From an uncultured Senegalimassilia sp. (lineage in GTDB: Bacteria; Actinomycetota; Coriobacteriia; Coriobacteriales; Eggerthellaceae), in assembly GCF_934636665.1 (NCBI RefSeq), contig NZ_CAKUAT010000006.1, positions 72,172-136,171 on the forward strand: a stretch of 64,000 bases of DNA, written 5' to 3'. The translations under genes were made by a program, and so were the position numbers. Below are positions 1 to 6,803 of the stretch, piece after piece; position 1 is the stretch's first letter, and each line of letters starts with the position of its first letter. The notes beneath the pieces were generated by a model. That model saw only the letters and a program-made list of their open reading frames with translations. It had not been told where the DNA came from and made no database searches.

Positions 1-753
1 GCTCGCTTGTGGTCGCGTGCCGTGGAGGCGTTTGCGGATTTCGCCCCGCTTTCGATGAAGGAGCGGGAGCGGTCAAGGGAACGGCTTCGATGCGCGGGCA
101 TCGCTTTGGAGCCTGAGACCTGGCGCTGCGTGTGCTTTGCCGCGGTTTCGGGCTGCGTGGTCATCGCCGTTGCGGCGTGCATCGCGCTTCGTGCGGCGCC
201 GGCGGTATTCGCGTTCGTCGTTTGCGGAGCGGGGCTTGCGGGCTGCGGAGGCTTGCAGCTGTATTTGCGATCGAGGCGCCAAGCGCGCCGCGCCGCCATC
301 GATGCCGGATTGCCCGATGCCATGGAGCTGCTTGGCGTGGCGATAGCCGCCGGATCTCCGGTAGAACAGTGCTTCCGTCAGGTTGCCGAGAGTTTGAGCG
401 GCCCGCTTGCCGATGAGTTCCGCCTGGTGGATCAAGAGGTCAACCTGCTGGGGCATTCCCGCGCGAAGGCGCTTTCGAACCTTGCGCAGCGCTGCGCAAG
501 CCAGGAGGTCACCGCGTTCGCCGCTCAGCTGACCCAAGCCATAGAGCAGGGCGCATCGGTGGCGCAGGGGCTTGCCAACCAAGCCGCGCTTGCCCGTTCG
601 CGCGCACAGGCGGCCGCGCTCGAGCATATCAGGAAGATGCCGACGAAGCTCGATGTGGTGCTGTCCGTTTGCTTTTTGCCGCCTACCACGTTGCTGGTGC
701 TCGTTCCCACGGTGGTCGATCTGTTGGCGTTTCTGGGAGGTGGGCTGGCTTGA
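1..753 (+). CDS. Tad pilus assembly TadC-like inner-membrane protein (type II secretion F family), 5' end probably outside window
   Basis: The frame is open to the left edge. A TTG at 7 would give 248 residues, but the true start may lie upstream. The protein has the layout of GspF/TadC platform proteins: a hydrophobic segment near residues 40-85, a cytoplasmic helical domain containing GLPDAMELLGVAIAAG and a conserved-looking helix around EVTAFAAQLTQAIEQG, then a C-terminal hydrophobic segment. TadC normally works with TadB as the membrane platform that the TadA ATPase acts on during Flp/Tad pilus assembly. The family call comes from overall layout and the central helix pattern. The rest of the tad operon would lie left of the window. 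Confidence 0.72.
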   Translation, partial: ARLWSRAVEAFADFAPLSMKERERSRERLRCAGIALEPETWRCVCFAAVSGCVVIAVAACIALRAAPAVFAFVVCGAGLAGCGGLQLYLRSRRQARRAAIDAGLPDAMELLGVAIAAGSPVEQCFRQVAESLSGPLADEFRLVDQEVNLLGHSRAKALSNLAQRCASQEVTAFAAQLTQAIEQGASVAQGLANQAALARSRAQAAALEHIRKMPTKLDVVLSVCFLPPTTLLVLVPTVVDLLAFLGGGLA

Positions 754-763
754 GGTCGTTTCG

Positions 764-3394
764 ATGGGCGCTGCAGGAAGGAAGGGCGGGGCGATGGTGA
801 GGCAGAGGCGTAAAACCGCGATGCGCAATCGAAGGCGCCGCGTTCCCGCATCAGGCGCCGCGCCAACGGGGGACGGGCGCGTGCTCACGCGCCGTGGTTT
901 CGTGTTCGGCTTAGGGGCGGTCGCTGTTGGACTGATTATGTACAACCCCCGAATGGCGTTTGCCGATGAGCCTTGGTGGGACGGGTCATTGATCTTCCGC
1001 GGATATGGCGCGCGTTATGCCAGCAGGTTTTGGAGCGAAATCGGTTCGGCGCAAGCGGGGGCAGGCGCCGAGCAGGCGGGGAATATGTACACCGGTTTGC
1101 AGGTATCGGCGAAAACGCCTTGGGTTGAATGGGACATCTCCTCGCGGCAGTTCATCAGGGTGGCCACCAAGATCACCATGGCATGCGATTTCACAACGGA
1201 GCTGTATTACCACATGAGGGGCAAGCTCGAGATCGCATGCGGAAGCTATAACGAGTTGAACGCCTCGTATAACCTGTGGCACACGGATTCGGGCGATGAT
1301 ACGCGTTTCACCCTGTTCCATACCGTCGACGGCGCGCCTAAGGGGGGCGTGGAAGAGGGGTCGAAAGTCGTGGTCATCGATAACGAGGCCGGAGCGGGCA
1401 TCCATAGGGATGGCTGCCATGTGTGGACCGATTACCGCGAGTATCCCGGATCTGATTACTCGGTGTGGATTCGACGCATCGACCGTGATGCGATGCATGG
1501 CTTTCAGCTGAGGTCGTGGTTTTGGAACTATTACTACTACGGGAAGGATTGGTACTACCAGCGGGCCGACAATCCCCCTATCGGCTTTTCCACGAAGTGG
1601 GTCAAGCAGCGTGCGAAACGGGTGGGCATCGCTAGCGAGGCGCAATGGGCCGGCCGCGTGCTTGTCATCTCCCCGGCAACGGTGCCGTCGCTGCAGTTGG
1701 GCGTTGACGGGCCTCGGGCCGGTCGGGGATGCAGCGTGTTCGCCTCTGCGTCCTCGACGAGGCGCCATTGGATAGCGGTGGAGCATGAAGACGAGCGTTT
1801 CGCCGGGACGTTTCGCTTCGTGCCCGTTTGCGCCGGCGACGGCTCGCTTTCCCTGGGCCAAGCTGGCGGTGGGCCGCGTTTCGACGCAAGCGCGGCGGAG
1901 CTCCAGCGTCGCGCGGGGGCCGATCGCGCGCAGGCGGTGTGGGTGCATGGGCGAGGGTCGCGCCAATGGCTTTTCAACGATTGCTCCGGCATGGCGCTGG
2001 ATCGCGTGGGGGCTTCGCAGAAAAACGGTGCGCGCGTACAGTTCCATTCGAACGGCTATGCCGATGGGGAGTGGGGCAACGAATCGCATATGTGGCATCT
2101 TGCAGACGCTCGTTTCGGCACAGAGGGCGGCGGTCTTTTCGACCTTGAGGGCGCTGCAGACGGCTCGACGGTTGCTGTGGGCGCTTCGCTCGGTGTTCCC
2201 GATCCCCGGACTGCGTTCAGGCCCGGAGGCGCATCGGCCGATGCGGAAGGCATTCGCTACGAGTATGCATGGTTCGCCGACGACGACCAGGGTGAGGCCA
2301 TCTCCGAGGTTCCCGAGATCGTGGGCCGTGCATGCGTCTCTTTCGATAGGGAACGTCTTTGGCTTGATGCGCAGCCGGCGGCGAACGTGGTGGGAACACG
2401 CGGGCGTGCCGGGGCTTTGCGTGCTTTGAACCTGTCGGTCGAAGGGGGCGGGCCGGGACTTGCCGTGCGAATCGCCTCGTCCGGAGCGTGGCGCGATGCC
2501 TCGCAAGAGGGAGCCGAGGCGCAGGGTCTCAGCATAAAGCTCGGCGGGGATGCCGCTTCGCGCTTTCATGTGCGCTATCGCGTGTGCGGGAAGGATGGGA
2601 GCTGGTCTGAATGGGTCCAAGATGGGCAGGAGGCGTCTTACGGCGGGATGCCGATTTATGGCATAAGCGCCCGAATCGTGCCAGCGGGGCTCCTTGAGGA
2701 AACGGGGCGGACGCTTCAGGTCGGCGAGCACTTGGAGGGAAAGCGGCTGGCGTGCATCGTGCGCGCGACCACCGCGTACCTGCATGCCGCGTATCTGGGA
2801 TGCGCCGTTTCGAAGCCTCTGCAAGTGGTGAACCCCTTCACCACGGTGCGTTATTTCGTGGATGGCGAACGAGAGCCTTGCTGGTCCGAACGCGTTGACG
2901 AGTCGTCCTCGTACAGCGCCTCCCCTGATGCGCGTGCCATTGCCTTGAAACCTGGGTGCGAGAAGGTGGAGGGGTGGTTCGCCGATGCCTCGTGCACCGT
3001 CCCGTTCGCGGATGGCACGGTGGTGCAGGGCGCGACGCTTGACCTGTTCGGGCGCAATATCGCCGAGGTTCGCTATGCGTTGACGGATATGGCACGGGAG
3101 CTGTTCTCGGAGCGGCGGTGCTTCGCCGATAAGCAGCTTGAAACCGAGGTGGACGGCGAATCCATGCTGCCGCCTGCGCAAGAGGTGGCCTATGGGGAGG
3201 TGCTGTCGTTCTCGCGGCGTCCCAGCGTATGGTACGAGGCCGAGGGGCGTGCAAGGGAGGCGGTCGGCGTTATCGGCGCATATGCCGATGCTTCTGCATC
3301 CCAGCCGCCGGCGGCGAAGTTGAAGGTGACGTGCTCTATGACGGCGTACCTTGCATGGGCATTGCCAAGATACGAGGGCATTTGGGTTTCGTAG
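764..3394 (+). CDS. Tat-exported large surface/secreted protein with ricin-like lectin region
   Basis: This 876-residue protein starts 10 bases after the TadC-like stop, so it is probably in the same operon. ATG 764 has GAGG eight bases upstream; ATG 794, behind AGGAAGG, is an equally good start. A basic N-terminus leads to TRRGFVFGLGAVAVGLIM, a twin-arginine signal (RR at 43-44), with a likely cleavage after AFA at residue 67. The mature part begins with an aromatic-rich region (WNYYYYGKDWYYQ). Around residues 310-450 come segments such as GSRQWLFNDCSGMALDRV and ESHMWHL that resemble ricin-B lectin repeats ending in QxW-like motifs. The C-terminal quarter has InlB/MucBP-like beta segments (VRYFVDGE, VEGWFADASCTVPF). 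No LPXTG or C-terminal anchor is visible. The lectin assignment is by eye; a role in pilus-linked adhesion is inference. Confidence 0.7.
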   Translation: MGAAGRKGGAMVRQRRKTAMRNRRRRVPASGAAPTGDGRVLTRRGFVFGLGAVAVGLIMYNPRMAFADEPWWDGSLIFRGYGARYASRFWSEIGSAQAGAGAEQAGNMYTGLQVSAKTPWVEWDISSRQFIRVATKITMACDFTTELYYHMRGKLEIACGSYNELNASYNLWHTDSGDDTRFTLFHTVDGAPKGGVEEGSKVVVIDNEAGAGIHRDGCHVWTDYREYPGSDYSVWIRRIDRDAMHGFQLRSWFWNYYYYGKDWYYQRADNPPIGFSTKWVKQRAKRVGIASEAQWAGRVLVISPATVPSLQLGVDGPRAGRGCSVFASASSTRRHWIAVEHEDERFAGTFRFVPVCAGDGSLSLGQAGGGPRFDASAAELQRRAGADRAQAVWVHGRGSRQWLFNDCSGMALDRVGASQKNGARVQFHSNGYADGEWGNESHMWHLADARFGTEGGGLFDLEGAADGSTVAVGASLGVPDPRTAFRPGGASADAEGIRYEYAWFADDDQGEAISEVPEIVGRACVSFDRERLWLDAQPAANVVGTRGRAGALRALNLSVEGGGPGLAVRIASSGAWRDASQEGAEAQGLSIKLGGDAASRFHVRYRVCGKDGSWSEWVQDGQEASYGGMPIYGISARIVPAGLLEETGRTLQVGEHLEGKRLACIVRATTAYLHAAYLGCAVSKPLQVVNPFTTVRYFVDGEREPCWSERVDESSSYSASPDARAIALKPGCEKVEGWFADASCTVPFADGTVVQGATLDLFGRNIAEVRYALTDMARELFSERRCFADKQLETEVDGESMLPPAQEVAYGEVLSFSRRPSVWYEAEGRAREAVGVIGAYADASASQPPAAKLKVTCSMTAYLAWALPRYEGIWVS

Positions 3395-3404
3395 GCATGG
3401 AAAA

Positions 3405-3439
3405 CGGATCGGGCCGCCATTGCCTGGCGGCCCGATCCG
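3405..3439. terminator. Bidirectional terminator-like hairpin
   Basis: A perfect 15-bp inverted repeat with a 5-base loop lies 10 bases after the lectin-gene stop. On the minus strand it is followed by TTTTCC, so it can also end the thrC-regulator transcript coming the other way. The plus side lacks a T-run. Confidence 0.5.
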
Positions 3440-3580
3440 GGGTGCGTGGTGCGGCGCTGGGTTGCTCAGCAAGATGCGTGCCGACATCGCGCCACAACAT
3501 GCGAGATAAGGTCGATTTGCTCGACCTGCGCTTTCGTCGAAAATCCCCCTGAGACGACGCGCAGGCCGAGCGATTATAGG

Positions 3581-3931
3581 CTACTGGCCATCAACCTGCT
3601 TTTCGAAGCTATCCTCGGCTTGCGCCTGAAGCTGCTCCTCGATGGCCTGGTATGCGGCAAGGATCTGCTCGCAATCTTCGGTTAGTCGGCTTCCGTGAGC
3701 GCCATCGCGGTAAAGAAGCTGCACGTCAAGGGCCGCTTCTGTGTCCTTGATGATGCGCCACGCCTTGCTGTACGCCATGCCCATGCTCTTAGCTGCGGCA
3801 TTCAAGGAGCCGGTGTCGCGCACGCCGATGCACAGGCTGGCGATGCCGCGGCCGAACACCGAGTTGCTTTCCGTATCGGGATTGACCACGGAAAGCCTGA
3901 CGATCGGTTTAAGCTTGGATAGTTTGCTCAT
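3581..3931 (-). CDS. ModE/LysR-type winged helix-turn-helix DNA-binding protein
   Basis: This 116-residue protein consists of little more than a winged-helix domain. The segment SLNAAAKSMGMAYSKAWRII matches the N-terminal DNA-binding domain of ModE and LysR-type regulators, and GSRLTEDCEQILAAYQ matches the recognition wing and following helix. There is no C-terminal molybdate-binding (TOBE) domain, so it is a stand-alone ModE-like DNA-binding protein. It starts at ATG 3931 behind GAGGG, 30 bases after the thrC stop on the same strand, so the two are probably co-transcribed. Its target is unknown. A link to molybdenum genes (the mobBA fusion is 32 kb away) is only a possibility. Confidence 0.78.
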   Translation of the reverse strand: MSKLSKLKPIVRLSVVNPDTESNSVFGRGIASLCIGVRDTGSLNAAAKSMGMAYSKAWRIIKDTEAALDVQLLYRDGAHGSRLTEDCEQILAAYQAIEEQLQAQAEDSFEKQVDGQ

Positions 3932-3961
3932 GAAAAGTCCCTCGGTTCCCCTCGTGTGCTG

Positions 3962-5518
3962 CTATTCGTTGTCCAAGGCGGCGAGAAACTGCTCCGTCGC
4001 GTTCTCGATATCCTCGGTGGTGCCATTGATGACTTCGGTGAATCTGATGGGCAGACCGTCGAGCTCCGCCAAGCCGCGCGGCACGTCGTGGTGGCCCGAT
4101 TCGTCGGCGACCAGGTCGTTAAGGCCGCAGCCGGAAAGCGCGGCTACGTTTTCCGGCAGGGGTTGGCCGGGCTGCATGTCGTGCAGGGCGCGGTACACGT
4201 TGTTGCCGAACTTGGCCCAGTGGGCGGTGCTGGCGATGAGCACGGGGTTTTCGCCGCGCAGGTTCTGTGCAGCGCGGTATGCCACGGCGGTATGCGGGTC
4301 GAGCAGGTAGTCGTGCTTGTCGAGCACCTCCTTGATGGTGCGCAGGCACTCGGCGTTGTCCACGCTGTCGGCGGCGAAGTGCTCGCGAACGGCCTTGAAC
4401 GTGTCCTCGTCCACGCGGAAGCAGCGCTGCTGCTTCAGGTCGGCCATCCAGCCGGCGATCGCTTCGGGGTTGCGGCCCGTCAGCTCGAACAGCTGGCGTT
4501 CCAGGTTGGAGCTGACCAGGATGTCCATGGAAGGGGAGGGGGTCAGCACGAACGGGCGGTCGGACACGTCGTAGGTGCCGGTGTTGATGAAGTCGGTGAG
4601 CACGCGGTTCTCGTTGCTGGCGCAGTACAGCATGTCGATGGGCACGCCCATGCGCTTGGCGTAGTACGCGGCCAGGATGTTGCCGAAGTTGCCGGTAGGC
4701 ACGCACACGTCAAGCGGCGCACCGGCTGCAAGCTTGCCGTCGGCGACCAGCTGCGAGTAGGCGGACACGTAGTACACCACCTGCGGCAGCAGGCGGCCCC
4801 AGTTGATGGAGTTCGCGCTGGAAAGGGAGACGCCGTGCTCGGAGAGCAGCTTCTCGGCGAAGGCGGCGTCGCCGAACACGTTCTTAGCGCCCGTCTGGCA
4901 ATCGTCGAAGTTGCCGCGCACGCCCCACACGTTGACGTTTGATCCGCGCTGCGTGGCCATCTGGCGGTACTGGATGTCGCTCACCCCGCCGTCGGGGTAC
5001 ATGACCGAGATGGAGACATGAGGCAGGTCGCGGAAGCCTTCGAGGGCGGCCTTGCCGGTGTCTCCCGACGTTGCCACCAGGATAAGGAAATCGTGGTCGA
5101 GCTTGCCCTGCTCGCGCAGCTGGGCAGCTGATGCGCTGAAGAAGCGCGGCAGGCACTGCAACGCCATGTCCTTGAAGGCGCTGGTGGGGCCGTGCCACAG
5201 CTCGAGGACGTGGGTGTCGGCGTCAAGGGAGGTGATGGGGCAGATACGCTCGTCGTCGAAGTTGTCGCCATAGGCCTGGGCCATCAGCTCGTCGACTACC
5301 TGTCCGGGCAGATCGACGCCGAAAGCCTTGTAGATGCGCGCCGCGCGCTGCGCGTAGGGCAGCTGCGCCAGCTCGCAGATCTCATCGAGCGTAAGCTCGG
5401 GGATATGCTGCGGAACGTATAGTCCGCCACCGTCTGCCAGGCCGTTGATAACGGCCTCGGTGAATTCGACGGGCTGGCAGACGCATCCGCGCGTATCGAT
5501 GTAACGATTCTCTTGCAT
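3962..5518 (-). CDS. thrC: Threonine synthase
   Basis: The enzyme converts O-phospho-L-homoserine to threonine with PLP. The 518 residues contain HGPTSAFKDMALQ, which carries the PLP-binding lysine, and TSGDTGKAALEGF, the phosphate-binding loop. The N-terminus RYIDTRG and length fit the longer ThrC class with an N-terminal extension domain. ATG 5518 was chosen because it has a consensus AGGAGG about 9 bases upstream and starts exactly where homology-like sequence begins; the frame stays open further upstream but the extension is low-complexity. A ModE-like regulator gene follows 30 bases downstream. No other threonine-pathway gene is nearby. Confidence 0.95.
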   Translation of the reverse strand: MQENRYIDTRGCVCQPVEFTEAVINGLADGGGLYVPQHIPELTLDEICELAQLPYAQRAARIYKAFGVDLPGQVVDELMAQAYGDNFDDERICPITSLDADTHVLELWHGPTSAFKDMALQCLPRFFSASAAQLREQGKLDHDFLILVATSGDTGKAALEGFRDLPHVSISVMYPDGGVSDIQYRQMATQRGSNVNVWGVRGNFDDCQTGAKNVFGDAAFAEKLLSEHGVSLSSANSINWGRLLPQVVYYVSAYSQLVADGKLAAGAPLDVCVPTGNFGNILAAYYAKRMGVPIDMLYCASNENRVLTDFINTGTYDVSDRPFVLTPSPSMDILVSSNLERQLFELTGRNPEAIAGWMADLKQQRCFRVDEDTFKAVREHFAADSVDNAECLRTIKEVLDKHDYLLDPHTAVAYRAAQNLRGENPVLIASTAHWAKFGNNVYRALHDMQPGQPLPENVAALSGCGLNDLVADESGHHDVPRGLAELDGLPIRFTEVINGTTEDIENATEQFLAALDNE

Positions 5519-5958
5519 GGGCTTGGCGCCTCCTTCGGCATTGCGAAAAGGGGGATTATTCACGGTACGCATAATATTCCTGCGAAAGTACAGATGGAAG
5601 ATGAATTTCCCGTTCTTCAGACAAACGGTGGCTAAAGGCGTTTCCTGCAAACGCTCTCGGTGCCGGGGCTCGTGCCGTCTGTCTGCAGGAGGCTCGCTTC
5701 CGACATTGCGCGAGGGGCCCCTGCGGGCGGTTTCGACGATTGCGGGCAAGGAGGGCGGAAAGCGGGATACGGCGCTGGGCGTACTCCGCGCCTGCGCGTT
5801 CGGCGTCTTCGGCGGCGTACGGCCCATTGCGAAGTAAATGTGGTGAAACTTTGAAAAATTACCCGCAGCGTACAAAAAGTTGCCCAGGGCTTCCATTAAA
5901 AGTCAATTTGATATAACATCCTTCTGTTGTATGCGTCTAACAATGAAGGGAGAACATC
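5519..5958. other. Divergent intergenic region between thrC and feoA (440 bases)
   Basis: No convincing gene is present; open frames on both strands look like composition artefacts. A weak minus-strand promoter for thrC may lie at 5571-5599 (TATTAT as -10, poor -35). On the plus side TATAAC at 5912-5917, in a locally AT-rich stretch, is the likeliest -10 for feoA, with no clear -35. No DtxR-type box was recognised here. Confidence 0.4.
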
Positions 5959-6249
5959 ATGGAGACTGCAATGGCAAGCGCTGCGGCGAAGGCTGCGCGA
6001 GCTTCTAGCGTGTCCGTCCAGCAGATGCCGCTTTCCTTTCTGAAAGAAGGCGAGTCCGCGCATGTCGTCAAAGTGCGCGGGAAGGGCGACCTGCAGCATC
6101 ATCTGGAAAACCTCGGCTTCGTGGAAGGAGCGGAGGTCAAGGTGGTCTCGGGCGTGGCGGGAGACTTGATCGTCTCCGTCAAAGGCGCGCAGGTGGCCAT
6201 CGGCCGCCAGGCGGCGTCCCATATCATCACCTCTGCGGCAACGGCATAG
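5959..6249 (+). CDS. feoA: FeoA-family protein (first copy)
   Basis: This 96-residue protein has a central SH3-like FeoA domain (PLSFLKEGESAHVVKVRGKG, then HLENLGFVEGAEVKVVSG) and ends in a typical FeoA strand (VSVKGAQVAIGRQAASHI). FeoA proteins are small cytosolic partners that assist FeoB-dependent ferrous iron uptake. A roughly 20-residue alanine-rich N-terminal extension precedes the domain. ATG 5959 follows AAGGGAG at good spacing. It is the first gene of the feo cluster; a second FeoA follows 127 bases downstream. Because feoB has its own upstream signals, this copy may be expressed separately. Confidence 0.85.
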   Translation: METAMASAAAKAARASSVSVQQMPLSFLKEGESAHVVKVRGKGDLQHHLENLGFVEGAEVKVVSGVAGDLIVSVKGAQVAIGRQAASHIITSAATA

Positions 6250-6276
6250 CCGTTCTGCCGTCGCAATGGGCGAATC

Positions 6277-6304
6277 CGGCCGCAGCGAGGCAACGCTGCG
6301 GCCG
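6277..6304 (+). terminator. GC-rich hairpin between the two feoA genes
   Basis: An 11-bp perfect stem with a 6-base loop, 27 bases after the first feoA stop. No T-run follows, so it may be an attenuating or mRNA-stabilising hairpin instead of a full terminator. Confidence 0.35.
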
Positions 6305-6376
6305 TTCGTGCGGCTGCGCTGCAGCCGCCAGTATAAAGGCATGGAGAGAAGCACAAGAAAGCGAGGACAGGGCTAG

Positions 6377-6613
6377 ATGGCCGAGATTCAGGGCAAAACG
6401 CTGCGTGATGTGCAGATCGGCGAATCTGCTACGGTGCGCCGCCTTAGCGGAGAGGGCGCGCTCAAGCGCCATATCATGGACATGGGCATCACGAAAGGCG
6501 TTGAGGTGTACGTGCGCAAGGTAGCGCCGCTTGGAGATCCGATCGAGGTGACGGTTCGCGGTTACGAGTTGTCGCTGCGCAAAAGCGAGGCGGAGTGCAT
6601 CCTCATCGACTAG
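6377..6613 (+). CDS. feoA: FeoA-family protein (second copy)
   Basis: This 78-residue protein is a minimal FeoA domain: TLRDVQIGESATVRRLSGEG, then HIMDMGITKGVEVYVRKVAP and a C-terminal VRGYELSLRKSEAECI strand. It lacks the N-terminal extension of the first copy and is clearly divergent from it, so the two are not a recent duplication. It is probably the direct partner of the FeoB encoded downstream, although a terminator-like hairpin (6661-6681) and 190 bases separate them. Tandem FeoA proteins ahead of FeoB are common in anaerobes; the division of labour between them is not known from sequence. Confidence 0.87.
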   Translation: MAEIQGKTLRDVQIGESATVRRLSGEGALKRHIMDMGITKGVEVYVRKVAPLGDPIEVTVRGYELSLRKSEAECILID

Positions 6614-6660
6614 CGCGTACGTCGGCGTAGCAGCCGGCGCATCGACTGTCGATGGGCAAT

Positions 6661-6681
6661 GGCGCAAGTGCGCCGTTTTTT
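6661..6681 (+). terminator. Rho-independent terminator after second feoA
   Basis: A 6-bp GC stem with a 2-base loop is followed by GTTTTTT. It separates feoA2 from feoB and suggests either independent feoB transcription or read-through control. Confidence 0.6.
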
Positions 6682-6689
6682 ACCGGAAC

Positions 6690-6709
6690 GAGTTACCGTA
6701 ACCTAACTC
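6690..6709 (+). promoter_or_regulatory. Possible DtxR-family operator upstream of feoB
   Basis: A 20-bp imperfect palindrome with 6-bp arms GAGTTA/TAACTC contains GTAACCTAAC, close to the half-site of the IdeR/DtxR consensus (CTAACCTAA). It lies about 95 bases before feoB, and a DtxR/MntR-family repressor gene is found downstream of the cluster. Only one half matches well, so this is a candidate only. Confidence 0.33.
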
Positions 6710-6803
6710 AAAATAGGCTTCTGACCTGGCATGATGAGACATTGATAGACGTCGAATCCCGCACAGCATAAGAAGCCGGATCGATTCGCAAGAAAGGTAG
6801 ATC

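Noticed and set aside
986..3487. An 833-codon minus-strand open frame antisense to the Tat-exported protein
   Set aside because: The plus-strand protein has a signal peptide and domains; the antisense product has no recognisable feature.
5519..5896. N-terminal extension of ThrC and an opposite-strand 106-codon frame
   Set aside because: Neither has a ribosome site or domain, and ATG 5518 has a consensus AGGAGG.
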